From positions 62,001 through 126,000 of the forward strand of contig JBEKUY010000006.1 in assembly GCA_049514555.1 (NCBI GenBank): a stretch of DNA of 64,000 bases, read 5' to 3'. Made by a program: the position numbers and the translations under genes. Each line of letters starts with the position of its first letter. The first letter of the stretch is position 1. The stretch comes from JBEKUY01 sp049514555 (lineage in GTDB: Bacteria; Acidobacteriota; Terriglobia; Acidiferrales; UBA7541). Shown one piece after another: positions 28,201 through 36,906 of the stretch. The notes beneath the pieces were generated by a model. The model was not told where the DNA came from, did no database searches, and saw only the letters and a list, made by a program, of their open reading frames with translations.

Positions 28201-28689
28201 GCTTCGGGCACGCTCGGTTTCCTTGGCTACCCGCGCGAGATTACGCACGCTCTTCGGAGCGACGTTTCCTATTCGTATTCCTCGCGCAGCCGCACCGCGC
28301 CTTATGTCCGCGCCGCGGGGAACTACACGCGCTATGGCGATGTTCGCGACCTGCTGCGTGCCGTGGACGACCGCATGGTGGTGTTCGCCTCGGGCGAGGG
28401 ATTAAAGCTGGACTTCGATCCGCGCCGCCTGCCGGCGCTGCCGCAGGGCTGGGTTCGCGATTACTTCTTTTTCGCGGACGGCTTCTCGAAGGACATGGAT
28501 TTCTACGCGGCCCACGGCTTCACCGTCGAGCCGCTGCCATACCACACCCTGCTCCCCTATCCTTATTCAGGCGGGTCTGCCTATCCGCTCGACGCAGGCC
28601 ACGTCGGCTACCAGCTCGAATACAATACGCGCCCGCGCTCCAGCCGCATGCCCCCAAGCCTGCGCTACGCCTATCCACCGCCTGAATAA
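25216..28689 (+). CDS. TPR - FG-GAP - ASPIC/UnbV protein with long uncharacterised C-terminal region
   Basis: This is a 1,157-aa exported protein. After a signal peptide (AVGLLTLAVALAFAASPA) come TPR repeats (about residues 48-235: LNNIGVAYMGQQRFEPGQKL, AEFGLGRAYQRKGDMESA). FG-GAP repeats follow (DYDGDGLPDLFLVSS, DFDNDGHTDLAVCYSDG, DYDHDGDLDLYIINS, DFDKDGWMDLAFTHAG, DYDNDGWLDIAAVG). Next is an ASPIC/UnbV domain (about 630-725), then some 420 further residues that start CPVLFAWNGHEYEFIADMIG and have no domain I can name. ATG 25216 is chosen because a signal peptide follows; the 8-bp gap to the CRTAC1-like gene indicates an operon. It ends 30 bp from a convergent GH116 gene. Confidence 0.88.
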   Translation: MKSSIDLARAVGLLTLAVALAFAASPARQENPPKAGESHARPAAASSDPIQAARLNNIGVAYMGQQRFEPGQKLFEEALAADPQFHVARLNLGIALFSEQKPGPARAALEEATKNLPNDPYAWFNLGLVYRDLNEPEKGIAAFRHVAELVSDPDAYYFVGILYSQTQNYDEAIAAFNHALSISPFHASAEFGLGRAYQRKGDMESARSHLTQFQKITQSHLGAALTLGYANQGRFSVAENSPRAAVLSPPAAIPVTYTAQPISEAVKPASALPVGPSMGACFLDYDGDGLPDLFLVSSDLHSSSRLLRNLGNGSFEDVTESSGLARKGNGYGCAAGDFDNDGHTDLAVCYSDGVLLYHNQGHGTFVDVTEKAGIRREKGCVAVTFVDYDHDGDLDLYIINSPSSADASTRAHNVLWRNNMNGTFTDVSNETALGVDSTGAGVVTTDFNNDRAIDFVVAGGPSGAQIFLNPREGEFTPLAAIDFQKEHLPPAVGVIAFDFDKDGWMDLAFTHAGSPGISLWRNIEGKRLERVPLPDLGWQRGWGLVALDYDNDGWLDIAAVGETSHGGEVRLLRNLGPAGWADVTREVHLDAVRLTEPRALAVASLNGDGNYDLVATQLGGPPLVLRASGANKHNWIQVNLQALFDNKSGIGTKVEVFAGPLYQKWEVQGASGYLSQNAAPIYAGLGSEREADVVRLLWPTGVPQDETRLSANTAHTIEEIDRRGSSCPVLFAWNGHEYEFIADMIGAGVVGHWVAPGERNIPDPREYLKVSGRIVRPRNGLLSFRFMEPMEETVYLDQVRLLAVDHPASIDVYPNSRFASAPPFPEFRVIPAGRDAHLPVGAWGENGEDVLDLISKGDRRYVADFEELPFAGFAKLHRLELDLGPWDPQRPLRLLMHGYTDYFGATSMYAANQAGIKVIPPYVEALDAAGRWIRVVDDFGFPAGLARTMVGDLTGKLPPGTRRIRIVTNLRIYWDQILIDSTPDSQPVRVSEIPLASGTLGFLGYPREITHALRSDVSYSYSSRSRTAPYVRAAGNYTRYGDVRDLLRAVDDRMVVFASGEGLKLDFDPRRLPALPQGWVRDYFFFADGFSKDMDFYAAHGFTVEPLPYHTLLPYPYSGGSAYPLDAGHVGYQLEYNTRPRSSRMPPSLRYAYPPPE

Positions 28690-28719
28690 CTTTGTGGAGC
28701 GCTCTTCGTCCGGGGTGAA

Positions 28720-31146
28720 CTACTTCTTCGCCGGCACCATTTCCATCGCCCAGATGGCCGGCGGGCGCATGTACATCGAGGCGCGGAAATTCCCCGTGCT
28801 GTCCCAGGCCTCCGGCGTGCGGAACCAATACCCTTTGCTTTCGTAGGTGACGTGGTAGACGCCCCACGCCGCGCGGAAGGCCTCATCCTTCATTCCTTCC
28901 GCGAGCATTTCCGCGGCCAGGGCGTACGTGACGCCGGCCCATACTTCCTCGACCTGCTCGTTCCCGGAGGGCGGCGTGCCGTCAGACTCCATGCCGTTCA
29001 CTGCGCCCATTTTCCCGCTGTCGAACTTCATCACGTTGTAGTCGAAGATCTTGTGCAGCGCCGAAAGCCGCATCTCCCGTGGCACCAGGTCGCCGAGTCC
29101 CAGCAAGTTCGCGTACATCTGCCCGGCGAGCTGATCGACGTGAATATCGTCGCGGTACTCGCTCTTCGTGTCGTACCGGAAATACTCACCATTCCAGAGC
29201 TTCGAGATGTAAGTCTTTTGGCTTCGCTCGAATAGTTCCCGGTATTCCGCGGCCGCCTTCTCGTCTCCCAATTTCTTCGCAATTTCCTCCGCCGAGCGCA
29301 CCGCCGCCAGCCACAGGCTGCCGCAGTACGCCATTTGGCCGCGTGCCGGCCAATTATCGTAAGTCTGATCGGCGATGCCCTCATTTTCGGGCACGCCCCC
29401 GCCGTCATGGTCGAACTGCCGAAGGTACTGCAGAGCCTCGCGCACGGCCGGCCAGGTGGACTTCAGGAAGGCGAGATCGGTGCTGCCCGTCAACACAAAG
29501 TCGCGATAGACCATCAGCACGAACTGCGAGTTCAGATCCTTGAACCGGTCGCCATCCTGCCAGCCGTAGCGGTTCGGGTAGACAATCGGGTCCTCCGCCG
29601 GGGCGCCCAGGTCATGTGGCACGGCCCCCTTGGCCTTCCTCGAGCGGAATACGAGCTTGCGTTGCCGCCAGAAATCAGACAGCACGAGCTGCTTCTGGCT
29701 GAGGTCTTGCGGCACAAATTCGGCGAACGTCCGCATCATCTGCTTGTCGATATCCGGCCACCATTTCGCAAGCGGCATCGACCCGTAAAAGAGCACATCC
29801 AACGTGCTGTACATCGTGTAGTCGAAGCCTTCCAAATAGGCGAACGACGGCGGAACGCTTTTCTCGGCGGCCTGCGGCCGGCCCCAGAGCGTTCCTCCGT
29901 CCGCCAGAATGTACAGCTCGTTGAAAAGCGCTCCGCGGTACCACAACGGTTTGCTCTCGTCTTCCACAATCGGCTTCTGCCAGGCGTCGATCGTGTCGCT
30001 CCATTCTCTCCCCCGCAGCAATCCTTCTTTGGCAATCTCCCAACCGTGCGTTCCCGAACTTCCGAAGAAATCCGTATAGCGCCGCAGCCACCTTCGCCCG
30101 CTGGCAAATTCCACCACCGGCAAGTCCCACGCGATCACCATGGGGACCGTCAGTTTGTCTCCGGGCTCGAGAGTAAACGTCACGGCGATTGCTCCCGCCA
30201 GCGGCTCGTCGCCGCTTGCCCACGACTGGTCGCTGCTGAGCAGCTTCCCAGTTGCCTGGAAAGGGAACCAGACCGACTGCCCCGCGTCGGCAAACGTAGT
30301 GAGGTAGCTCACCTGCGTCCGCGGCGAATCGAGCGACGCAATCACGAATTGCCCGTCTCCCTCCGCCTGCACGTCGCCATTTCGCATGCGGGCAAAAACG
30401 ATACCCTTCATCTTTGCCGCCTGGCCCTCGTACTGGATGTCCTCGGAACGCGATAGGTTCACGTTACTCAGGTTGTTTGTGTGCGAGAAATTCGGCGCCG
30501 AGTCTTGAAACCACCCGATCATATTCGTCCACGAAAGCATCACCGATACCGTCACCTTCTGTTTCGTCGGATTTTGCGCGTGCCACAGGTACACCGCCAC
30601 TGGATAGCTGCTCTCTTTGTAGTTGTTCGGCAGGATCGGCGAGAACTGCTCGAGCGTGAGCCGCGCCGGCAGCTTCTCCCAGCGGTAGTCGTACCAGGCC
30701 TTCGGGTAGAGCGCGTAATAATCGCCCGCGCCAACCGGGTAATCGTATTTGAACGGGGCCGCCTGACCCTGGCCGCGCGGCTTTCCCGCGTAGAGTGCGG
30801 TGGCGACCGGCTGGCCTCCCTCGGCCCTCTCGTACACGCTGAACTGATTCAGCGGAACCGCCTGGTACTTGTCCACGGCCGTCTTCAAGTGCCAGCGCAC
30901 GAAATCCCCGCGGTAGCTTCGTGAGAATGTCCCCGCGCCGAAGCCACCCACCGGCGCGCCTTGCCAGTAGCCGTCGTCAATGTGCCCTGCATCAGACGCA
31001 GCTTTCTTCGTTCCAGCGTTTTCGAGCGGCAGGCCCAGCGGCCGCTTCCACGCCGCCTTGGGAATCGAATCGTTTGCCGATGCTGTCGCAGCGCAGGCGA
31101 GCGCGGCGATTTGCACCCAAACCCAGATCGACCTGTGTGGCTTCAT
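28720..31146 (-). CDS. Exported GH116 family beta-glucosidase / glucosylceramidase-like enzyme
   Basis: This 808-aa enzyme belongs to the GBA2-type family. ATG 31146 follows GGGGAG and opens a signal peptide (WVQIAALACAATASAND). The N-terminal beta domain starts at GAPVGGFGAGTFSRSYRGDF. The alpha/alpha barrel carries the likely nucleophile Glu410 in ALFNELYILADGG and the likely acid/base Asp593 in GIADQTYDNW, which match the conserved GH116 motifs. The C-terminal NEQVEEVWAGVTYALAA stretch is also typical. Bacterial members hydrolyse beta-glucosides or beta-xylosides; the true substrate here is open. It is convergent with the ASPIC-UnbV gene. Confidence 0.92.
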   Translation of the reverse strand: MKPHRSIWVWVQIAALACAATASANDSIPKAAWKRPLGLPLENAGTKKAASDAGHIDDGYWQGAPVGGFGAGTFSRSYRGDFVRWHLKTAVDKYQAVPLNQFSVYERAEGGQPVATALYAGKPRGQGQAAPFKYDYPVGAGDYYALYPKAWYDYRWEKLPARLTLEQFSPILPNNYKESSYPVAVYLWHAQNPTKQKVTVSVMLSWTNMIGWFQDSAPNFSHTNNLSNVNLSRSEDIQYEGQAAKMKGIVFARMRNGDVQAEGDGQFVIASLDSPRTQVSYLTTFADAGQSVWFPFQATGKLLSSDQSWASGDEPLAGAIAVTFTLEPGDKLTVPMVIAWDLPVVEFASGRRWLRRYTDFFGSSGTHGWEIAKEGLLRGREWSDTIDAWQKPIVEDESKPLWYRGALFNELYILADGGTLWGRPQAAEKSVPPSFAYLEGFDYTMYSTLDVLFYGSMPLAKWWPDIDKQMMRTFAEFVPQDLSQKQLVLSDFWRQRKLVFRSRKAKGAVPHDLGAPAEDPIVYPNRYGWQDGDRFKDLNSQFVLMVYRDFVLTGSTDLAFLKSTWPAVREALQYLRQFDHDGGGVPENEGIADQTYDNWPARGQMAYCGSLWLAAVRSAEEIAKKLGDEKAAAEYRELFERSQKTYISKLWNGEYFRYDTKSEYRDDIHVDQLAGQMYANLLGLGDLVPREMRLSALHKIFDYNVMKFDSGKMGAVNGMESDGTPPSGNEQVEEVWAGVTYALAAEMLAEGMKDEAFRAAWGVYHVTYESKGYWFRTPEAWDSTGNFRASMYMRPPAIWAMEMVPAKK

Positions 31147-31277
31147 TGTCTCCCCTGGAATATCGTTTTTCTTGCCGGTTTCCGAGGAATGCGCGCGTAT
31201 TCTAGCACGGCGGGCTGCCACATCCGGCGCACTCCGCCCTCAGTAGCTTTCCCGGTAGCCTTACAGGAACAATACGT

Positions 31278-32282
31278 TCAGCGGGCAGTTTTGTTGCTGA
31301 AACGGAGGCCTTCATCCGCCACGCGGCCTTGCGCGTCCAACTCGACGACGGCCATCACGCCGAAGTTCCGTTCGCCGAGCGCGTCGAAGCGCAGATCGCG
31401 CAACGTAACGGTGTAGCCCTCCGCGGTCTTCTCGACCGTGGCTTTGGGGAAGCGCGCATACGATAGAAACCTGCCGGCCGCACGCGTCTGCCGCGCCGCC
31501 TCGAGGATCGGCGAAGGCTCCGGCTTGAAAACCGTCGTGCCCGCTTCGGGATCGAAACGCGTCCCCGGCGCGAGCGGCACTTTCGCCTCGTGCACGGAGC
31601 TTTCGGTTTCGACGATACCGTGCCAGGTGAAAGGCGAAGCCGCCTCGGGGAATGCCCCCACGCGGCGCGGCATCTGGCCGCTGTAGATGCGCGCATCGAG
31701 CGCTTCTGTCGCCTGGGCGTGCAAAACACCCCGTCCCGCAATATACAGCGCAAGCAAGACCAGGGCGAGAATCGCTCCCAAGCGGCCGGAAGGCGCCTTC
31801 TTTCGCGCGCCGACTTCGTCGGCCACGAGCGCGAAGAAAGCAGGCACAAGCAAGCCCGCCAGGAGCAGCAACAAGACCCAGGGGTCCATGTTTGCGACTA
31901 GGTCGGCTGCGGTCCATCCTCCGAATGGCCAAAGCAGCTTTGCTCCGTAAGCATCAACGAGGTCGAGCGCCACGTGCAGCGCCGCTCCGGCCGCCGCAAG
32001 CGCGACCGCTTTGCCGAACGCCACCCGCATGCTTGGGTGCCTTCGGCCAAGCCACCAGAATCCGCTCCCGACAATCGCAGCGACCGCGACGATACCGAGG
32101 ATCGAATGCGCGGCCGTGCGGTGCCCGGCGAGGAACGCCCCGGGGCCCAGGAGATAGGTGAGCCAGTCGGCGTCAGCGAGAGTGCCGGAGACGAGGAGGA
32201 TGGGCGTGGCAAGTTTTGTAGCGCGATTCAGTCCGGCGCGAGAAAGCGTCCACGCCGCAAGCGCATGAGTAATCGGTTCCAC
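31278..32282 (-). CDS. Metal-dependent hydrolase-like membrane protein (DUF457/YdjM type)
   Basis: This is a 334-aa membrane protein. The N-terminal YdjM/DUF457 domain shows EPITHALAAW, TLADADWLTYLLGPGAF and AGHRTAAHSILG, with the His and Asp residues expected of the family, and four or five membrane helices. A soluble C-terminal part of about 150 residues follows (PRRVGAFPEAASPFTWHGIV). I placed the start at GTG 32282 so that the protein opens with MEPITHAL, as relatives do; the frame is open much further upstream but without homology. It lies 5 bp after a lipid kinase gene, so the two are likely an operon. The biochemical role is not established. Confidence 0.8.
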   Translation of the reverse strand: MEPITHALAAWTLSRAGLNRATKLATPILLVSGTLADADWLTYLLGPGAFLAGHRTAAHSILGIVAVAAIVGSGFWWLGRRHPSMRVAFGKAVALAAAGAALHVALDLVDAYGAKLLWPFGGWTAADLVANMDPWVLLLLLAGLLVPAFFALVADEVGARKKAPSGRLGAILALVLLALYIAGRGVLHAQATEALDARIYSGQMPRRVGAFPEAASPFTWHGIVETESSVHEAKVPLAPGTRFDPEAGTTVFKPEPSPILEAARQTRAAGRFLSYARFPKATVEKTAEGYTVTLRDLRFDALGERNFGVMAVVELDAQGRVADEGLRFSNKTAR

Positions 32283-32287
32283 AAAGA

Positions 32288-33220
32288 TCAGCGTCGTTCG
32301 GCCTTCTCCGGCACCAGCAGCGTAATGGCGCGCGGCACGATGCGAAATTCCACCGGCAACCCGCCGAGCGGCTCGCCATCCACCTGAGCGTACACGGGCT
32401 CCACGCCGAGCGGCTCGCACACCAGCGAATCGGCCTTCCAGAAGTGCACGCCCGGCGCCCCGCGCAACTTTCCCAGCCATAGCGTTGGCAGGTAGCTCAG
32501 GTAGCGCAGAGCGCTTTGCGTTTCAAGGGCCGTCAGTTCGAACTCGTCCTCGAATAAGCTTGCTTCGGTCGTGATCCTGAACGGCCCGCCGTAGTGTTTC
32601 GTCCTTCCAACGATGACGAGCGAGGCGTCCACGCTGCGCCCGCCGGCCCGCACGCGAAATCGCGGGAACCCGTATCCGAACACTTGCCGGGCGCCCTCAT
32701 ACCAATAGGCGAGAATGCCGGCGCGCTCCTTCATGCCCAAGTCAACCGCATGAACGATCGCGCCGTCCGGCCCGGCGCCCGCTACGCAGAGGAAATGGCG
32801 GCGCTTCTCCGGGGCTTCGAGAGGCGTGGCCAAACCCAACGCTATCGGCTTCGGCGTTGCCCGGGCCAAAAGGGCCGCGGCGCGCGGAAAATCCCAAGGG
32901 AGGCCCAGTTCCTTCGCGAGAATGTTGGCGGTTCCACCAGGCAGCAGTGCCAGGGGAACTTGGCGGCCGCCGGGGTTGGCTGCCAGGCCGTTGACGGCTT
33001 CATTGAGCGTGCCGTCTCCGCCGCAAACGATCACGAGATCGCGGCCCTCGGCTGCGGCGCGGCGCGCCAGTTCAGATGTGTCTCCCGGCGCGCTCACCTC
33101 GACCAGCGTCGTCTCAATCCCCGCGGCAAACAGCACTCTGCGCGATTCATCGAGGGCGCGGTGCCTGCGTGAGCCTCCGTTGCCCGCGCGGGGATTGTGA
33201 ATCAGCAAGGAATTCTTCAT
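32288..33220 (-). CDS. Diacylglycerol/lipid kinase family protein (YegS/DgkB type)
   Basis: This is a 310-aa cytoplasmic lipid kinase. The nucleotide-binding part has NPRAGNGGSRRH and the family hallmark VIVCGGDGTLNEAVNGL, followed by PLALLPGGTANILAKELGLP. The C-terminal beta-rich domain contains YAQVDGEPLGGLPVEFRIVP, also typical. ATG 33220 is preferred; a TTG 12 bases upstream is possible. It probably phosphorylates diacylglycerol or a related lipid. It leads a two-gene operon with the DUF457 protein and is divergent from ligA across 92 bp. Confidence 0.9.
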   Translation of the reverse strand: MKNSLLIHNPRAGNGGSRRHRALDESRRVLFAAGIETTLVEVSAPGDTSELARRAAAEGRDLVIVCGGDGTLNEAVNGLAANPGGRQVPLALLPGGTANILAKELGLPWDFPRAAALLARATPKPIALGLATPLEAPEKRRHFLCVAGAGPDGAIVHAVDLGMKERAGILAYWYEGARQVFGYGFPRFRVRAGGRSVDASLVIVGRTKHYGGPFRITTEASLFEDEFELTALETQSALRYLSYLPTLWLGKLRGAPGVHFWKADSLVCEPLGVEPVYAQVDGEPLGGLPVEFRIVPRAITLLVPEKAERR

Positions 33221-33269
33221 AGTCGCCGTCAATTTTTGCCACCGCTCCGGCGTGCCCGAGTCCGCATTG

Positions 33270-33275
33270 TATAAT
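33270..33275 (+). promoter_or_regulatory. Candidate -10 box (TATAAT) for ligA
   Basis: A perfect TATAAT lies 38 bp before the ligA start codon. The expected -35 position is GC-rich and gives no match. Confidence 0.45.
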
Positions 33276-33312
33276 ACCCCGGCGCACGACCTGAGTCGTT
33301 CTCGAGGCCTGC

Positions 33313-35331
33313 ATGGTAAAGAGCAATCCGGTTGCCAGAGAAATCGCGGACCTGCGGGAGAAGATCCGGCATCACGAATACCGCTATTACGTCCTCGACG
33401 ATCCGGAAGTGTCCGACGCGGCCTTCGACCGCCTGATGAATCGCCTCAAGACGCTCGAGGCGGCGCATCCCGAGCTGATCGCGCCCGATTCACCCTCGCA
33501 GCGCGTGGGCGGCACCCCGCGCGAAGGATTCGAGTCGGTCCGCCACACGACGCCGATGCTCAGCCTGGACAACGCCTTCTCCTACGACGAGCTGCGCGAT
33601 TTCGACCGCCGCGCGCGCGAGCTCGGCGAGCAGAACAAGATCGAGTACGTCGCCGAGCACAAGTTCGACGGCCTGAGCATCGCCCTGCAGTACAAAGACG
33701 GCGTTCTACTGCGCGGCGTCACCCGCGGCGACGGCATGACCGGCGAAGACGTCACCCCCAACGTGAAGACGATCCGCTCGATACCGTTGCGCGTGGATGC
33801 CGCGGCGCTCAAGAAGGCGGGCGTGCCGGCGGATTTCGAGGTGCGCGGCGAAGTGATCATGACGCGCAAAGCCTTCGAGGACCTCAACCGCAGGCAGGAA
33901 GAGCAGGGCGGCAAGCGCTTTGCGAATCCACGCAATGCCGCGGCGGGTGCGGTGCGCAACCTCGATCCGGCGATCACGGCGCAGCGCCGGCTCGACTTCT
34001 TCGCCTATTTTCTTTTCGTGGGAGGCCGCGTCCCGTTCAAGAAGCATTCGGAATCGCTCGAAGCGCTCAAGGCGCTGCATTTCCGCGCGTCGGATGACTG
34101 GAAACTCTGCCCCTCGATTGAAGAAGTCATCGCGTATTGCGAGGCCTGGGATTCGCGCCGCGAAAAACTGCCCTACGAAATCGACGGCGTAGTCATCAAA
34201 GCCAATTCGATCGCCATACAGCGCGAGCTCGGCTTCACGGCCAAAGCGCCACGCTGGGCCATCGCCTACAAATACCCCGCGCGGCAGGAAACCACCGTCG
34301 TCAACGACATCCTCGTGCAGGTCGGCCGCACCGGAGCGCTCACGCCGGTCGCCTTGCTCGAACCGGTGCAGATTGGCGGCGTGACCGTCAGCCGCTCGAC
34401 CCTGCACAACTTGGACGAGGTCGAGCGCCTGGGAGTGCAGATCGGCGACACCGTGCTCGTCGAGCGCGCTGGCGAAGTGATTCCCCACGTCGTCAAGGTG
34501 GTCAAAGAAGGGAAGCCGCGGCGGGCGTTCCAGATGCCCAAGGTGTGCCCCGAGTGCGGCAGCAGGATTCACAAGGCCGAAGACGAAGTGGCTTACCGCT
34601 GCGTGAACGCCGCTTGCCCCGCCAAGCGCAAGGAGTCGCTGCTGCACTACGCCGGCCGTCACGCCATGGATATCGACGGCTTGGGCGAAAAGATCGTGGA
34701 CCAGCTTGTGGGCAAGAAGATGGTCGAGGATTTCGCCGATCTCTACGCGCTGAAGTTGGATGAAGTGGCCGGGCTCGAGCGCATGGCGGAAAAGTCGGCG
34801 CAGAACCTCCTCGACGAAATCGAAGCAAGCAAGACCAGAAGCCTCGCGCGGCTCATCTATGCGCTCGGCATACGGTTTGTCGGCGAGCGCACCGGACAGT
34901 TGCTCGCGGAGCACTTCGGTTCGCTCGAAGAGCTCGCTGAAGCCGGTGAGGAGCGCCTCGTGGAAGTCCCCGAGGTCGGACCGAAAGTCGCCGCGAGTAT
35001 CGCTGAGTTTTTCTCGGAGGCCGCCAACCGCGAACTTATCAAGCGCCTGAAAAAAGCCGGCGTCCATCCCCCCGAGGAGAAGCGCCGCCTCAAAAGCCAG
35101 AAGTTCGCCGGGAAGACGTTTGTGTTCACCGGCGCGCTCGCGAACCGCTCGCGGGACGAGGCCGGCGAACTCGTGAAAGAACATGGCGGCAAGGTCGCTT
35201 CCTCGGTCAGCAAGAAGACCGACTACGTCGTCGTCGGCGCCGACCCCGGCTCGAAGTACGACCAGGCCAAAGAACTCGGCGTCCCCATCCTCACGGAAGC
35301 TGAATTCGAGAAACTAGTCAGCGCGAAGTAG
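33313..35331 (+). CDS. ligA: NAD+-dependent DNA ligase
   Basis: This 672-aa enzyme seals nicks in replication and repair. The domains run Ia, adenylation, OB fold, zinc finger, helix-hairpin-helix and BRCT. The AMP-accepting Lys117 lies in EHKFDGLSIA (KxDG motif), preceded by the NAD-binding YYVLDDPEVSDAAFD. Zinc ligands are Cys412, Cys415, Cys430 and Cys435. HhH segments include IYALGIRFVGERTGQLLAEH and VPEVGPKVAASI. The BRCT domain begins at KFAGKTFVFTGAL. Length and order match standard bacterial LigA, so it should be fully active. Confidence 0.98.
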   Translation: MVKSNPVAREIADLREKIRHHEYRYYVLDDPEVSDAAFDRLMNRLKTLEAAHPELIAPDSPSQRVGGTPREGFESVRHTTPMLSLDNAFSYDELRDFDRRARELGEQNKIEYVAEHKFDGLSIALQYKDGVLLRGVTRGDGMTGEDVTPNVKTIRSIPLRVDAAALKKAGVPADFEVRGEVIMTRKAFEDLNRRQEEQGGKRFANPRNAAAGAVRNLDPAITAQRRLDFFAYFLFVGGRVPFKKHSESLEALKALHFRASDDWKLCPSIEEVIAYCEAWDSRREKLPYEIDGVVIKANSIAIQRELGFTAKAPRWAIAYKYPARQETTVVNDILVQVGRTGALTPVALLEPVQIGGVTVSRSTLHNLDEVERLGVQIGDTVLVERAGEVIPHVVKVVKEGKPRRAFQMPKVCPECGSRIHKAEDEVAYRCVNAACPAKRKESLLHYAGRHAMDIDGLGEKIVDQLVGKKMVEDFADLYALKLDEVAGLERMAEKSAQNLLDEIEASKTRSLARLIYALGIRFVGERTGQLLAEHFGSLEELAEAGEERLVEVPEVGPKVAASIAEFFSEAANRELIKRLKKAGVHPPEEKRRLKSQKFAGKTFVFTGALANRSRDEAGELVKEHGGKVASSVSKKTDYVVVGADPGSKYDQAKELGVPILTEAEFEKLVSAK

Positions 35332-35396
35332 TCGTTGTGAAACCGCAACGGAATAAGTGGCTAGAGACATAGCGTGTAAGGCATAATCCGCGGGCA

Positions 35397-36848
35397 GTGA
35401 GCCAGGTCCGCATCCAGATGAAGCGCCTCCTGACATTCTTGCGATCAGTTTTGCCGGCGGACCGCGCGAATCTACTCCTCATAGTGGGGTCGTGTTTTCT
35501 CTTCATCTCTCAGAGGTTGCGGTGGTGGCCCGATCTGAGTAGTGCCAAATGGGATGCTGGTCCGTTCGCTACATCTGTTTTCTCCGGCGTTGATCTCCGG
35601 CGATGGGCGCTATTCGTGGTCTTCGCCACGTTACCGATTCTGTTCGCCGGTGCAGCAGGGTACTTCGTCTGTTTCTGGCCGGGTTCAAAGCCAGCGAGGC
35701 GGCTGGTGTGGTGGGTTTTGCTTCCGGCGACGGGTGGCATTCTCCTCGTCTCGATTGGTGCGGTGCTGCAAGGGTTTCACCGAGGGATCGTAGCCGGCTC
35801 GATACTCGAATCGCCAATTGTCAGGGGCGGGCACGTGATTCGTTCTGCTGCGTCGCTCGCCTTGGATCTTGGTCCTGGCCTTCACTTTGCCTTGGCTGGG
35901 CTTCTTCTTGCCGCCATTGCGGCGTGGCTGCTGAACCGAGGACTATCGGCCCTACCCGTGCGTCTTACAGGAAGCGACCTTGAGGCTTCTATCGCCATTG
36001 GGGACTCGGGGGACGAACGGGTACAGGGGTTTGTGTGGTACGTTCTGGCGATCAATCTACTGGCTACGGCGCTATCCGCGGATCTGGTTTTCATTCCATT
36101 TCTGATGGCTGGGTGGTTCCCAAGGAGCGCTGGAGGTATCGGAGAATTTGTTGGTTCGCTGCCGTTCTTGGTGGTTGTCGTTTGGGCGATGGGCACGGAA
36201 AGATGGCGGTCTATGTGGCAGGTTTTTCGTTTGCCCGACCCCGGGGTCATGGGTTTGGCGATACTTTTCCCATTGGCGACCGCCTGCATTGTGCCGGTGC
36301 TCTTCTATCTTTACGACCGGATTCATTGGGCGGTGTACTACTACGGAATCTCCAGTCCCCCTCAATTATTGAGCTATTTCGCGTTCCCAGCCGCGCAGCT
36401 TCTGTGGCATGTACCAAGTGCGTTTGTTGAAGAGATTGGCTGGCGAGGGTATTTCCAGCCGCGTTTGATCGGTCGCTTCGGGTTATTTCGAGGAATTGTG
36501 CTTGTCGGGATTGTCTGGGGTGCGTTTCACTTTGGCGGGGATTTCAGAGCCTCTATGGGCCATGGTGGAATCGCTCTGAGTTTAGGTACGCGTCTGCTCA
36601 TGACGCTGGTCTTGAGCTTCACGTTGGCTTGGCTCACGCTGGGCTCGGGATCCATCTTGCCTGCAGGCTTGATGCACGCGACCTACAACATTCTCTATTA
36701 TGCGAGAGTTCCGGAGGCGTTCTCCTTCTGGCTGCTCATGGCCCTTTGGGCTTTGCTTGGGATCATCCTCTTTCGCTACTGGCCGCCGAAGACTGAGGAC
36801 GATCTGGCGACGGGCGGGTCGCCTCCTTGTGCTGAGGCCGGGGCCTGA
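35397..36848 (+). CDS. CPBP family intramembrane glutamic endopeptidase
   Basis: This is a 483-aa membrane protein with about ten hydrophobic helices. The C-terminal third carries the CPBP (Rce1/Abi) motifs: EEIGWRGYFQPRL (EExxxR), then GAFHFGGDF and LMHATYN, whose histidines complete the active site. The N-terminal 300 residues form an extra membrane part with no clear relative. The start is GTG 35397 or ATG 35418; neither has a strong ribosome site. Base composition is lower in GC than ligA. The stop lies 45 bp before the rnpB -10 box. The substrate is unknown. Confidence 0.86.
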   Translation: MSQVRIQMKRLLTFLRSVLPADRANLLLIVGSCFLFISQRLRWWPDLSSAKWDAGPFATSVFSGVDLRRWALFVVFATLPILFAGAAGYFVCFWPGSKPARRLVWWVLLPATGGILLVSIGAVLQGFHRGIVAGSILESPIVRGGHVIRSAASLALDLGPGLHFALAGLLLAAIAAWLLNRGLSALPVRLTGSDLEASIAIGDSGDERVQGFVWYVLAINLLATALSADLVFIPFLMAGWFPRSAGGIGEFVGSLPFLVVVVWAMGTERWRSMWQVFRLPDPGVMGLAILFPLATACIVPVLFYLYDRIHWAVYYYGISSPPQLLSYFAFPAAQLLWHVPSAFVEEIGWRGYFQPRLIGRFGLFRGIVLVGIVWGAFHFGGDFRASMGHGGIALSLGTRLLMTLVLSFTLAWLTLGSGSILPAGLMHATYNILYYARVPEAFSFWLLMALWALLGIILFRYWPPKTEDDLATGGSPPCAEAGA

Positions 36849-36893
36849 GGTGTCCACCAGCCTGCTGAATGCGCAACGCAATGTGCGCGGGCG

Positions 36894-36899
36894 TATAAT
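36894..36899 (+). promoter_or_regulatory. -10 box of the rnpB promoter (TATAAT)
   Basis: A perfect TATAAT ends 7 bp before the first base of the RNase P RNA P1 stem, which is the expected distance to a transcription start. The -35 region is weak. Confidence 0.65.
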
Positions 36900-36906
36900 G
36901 GATATT

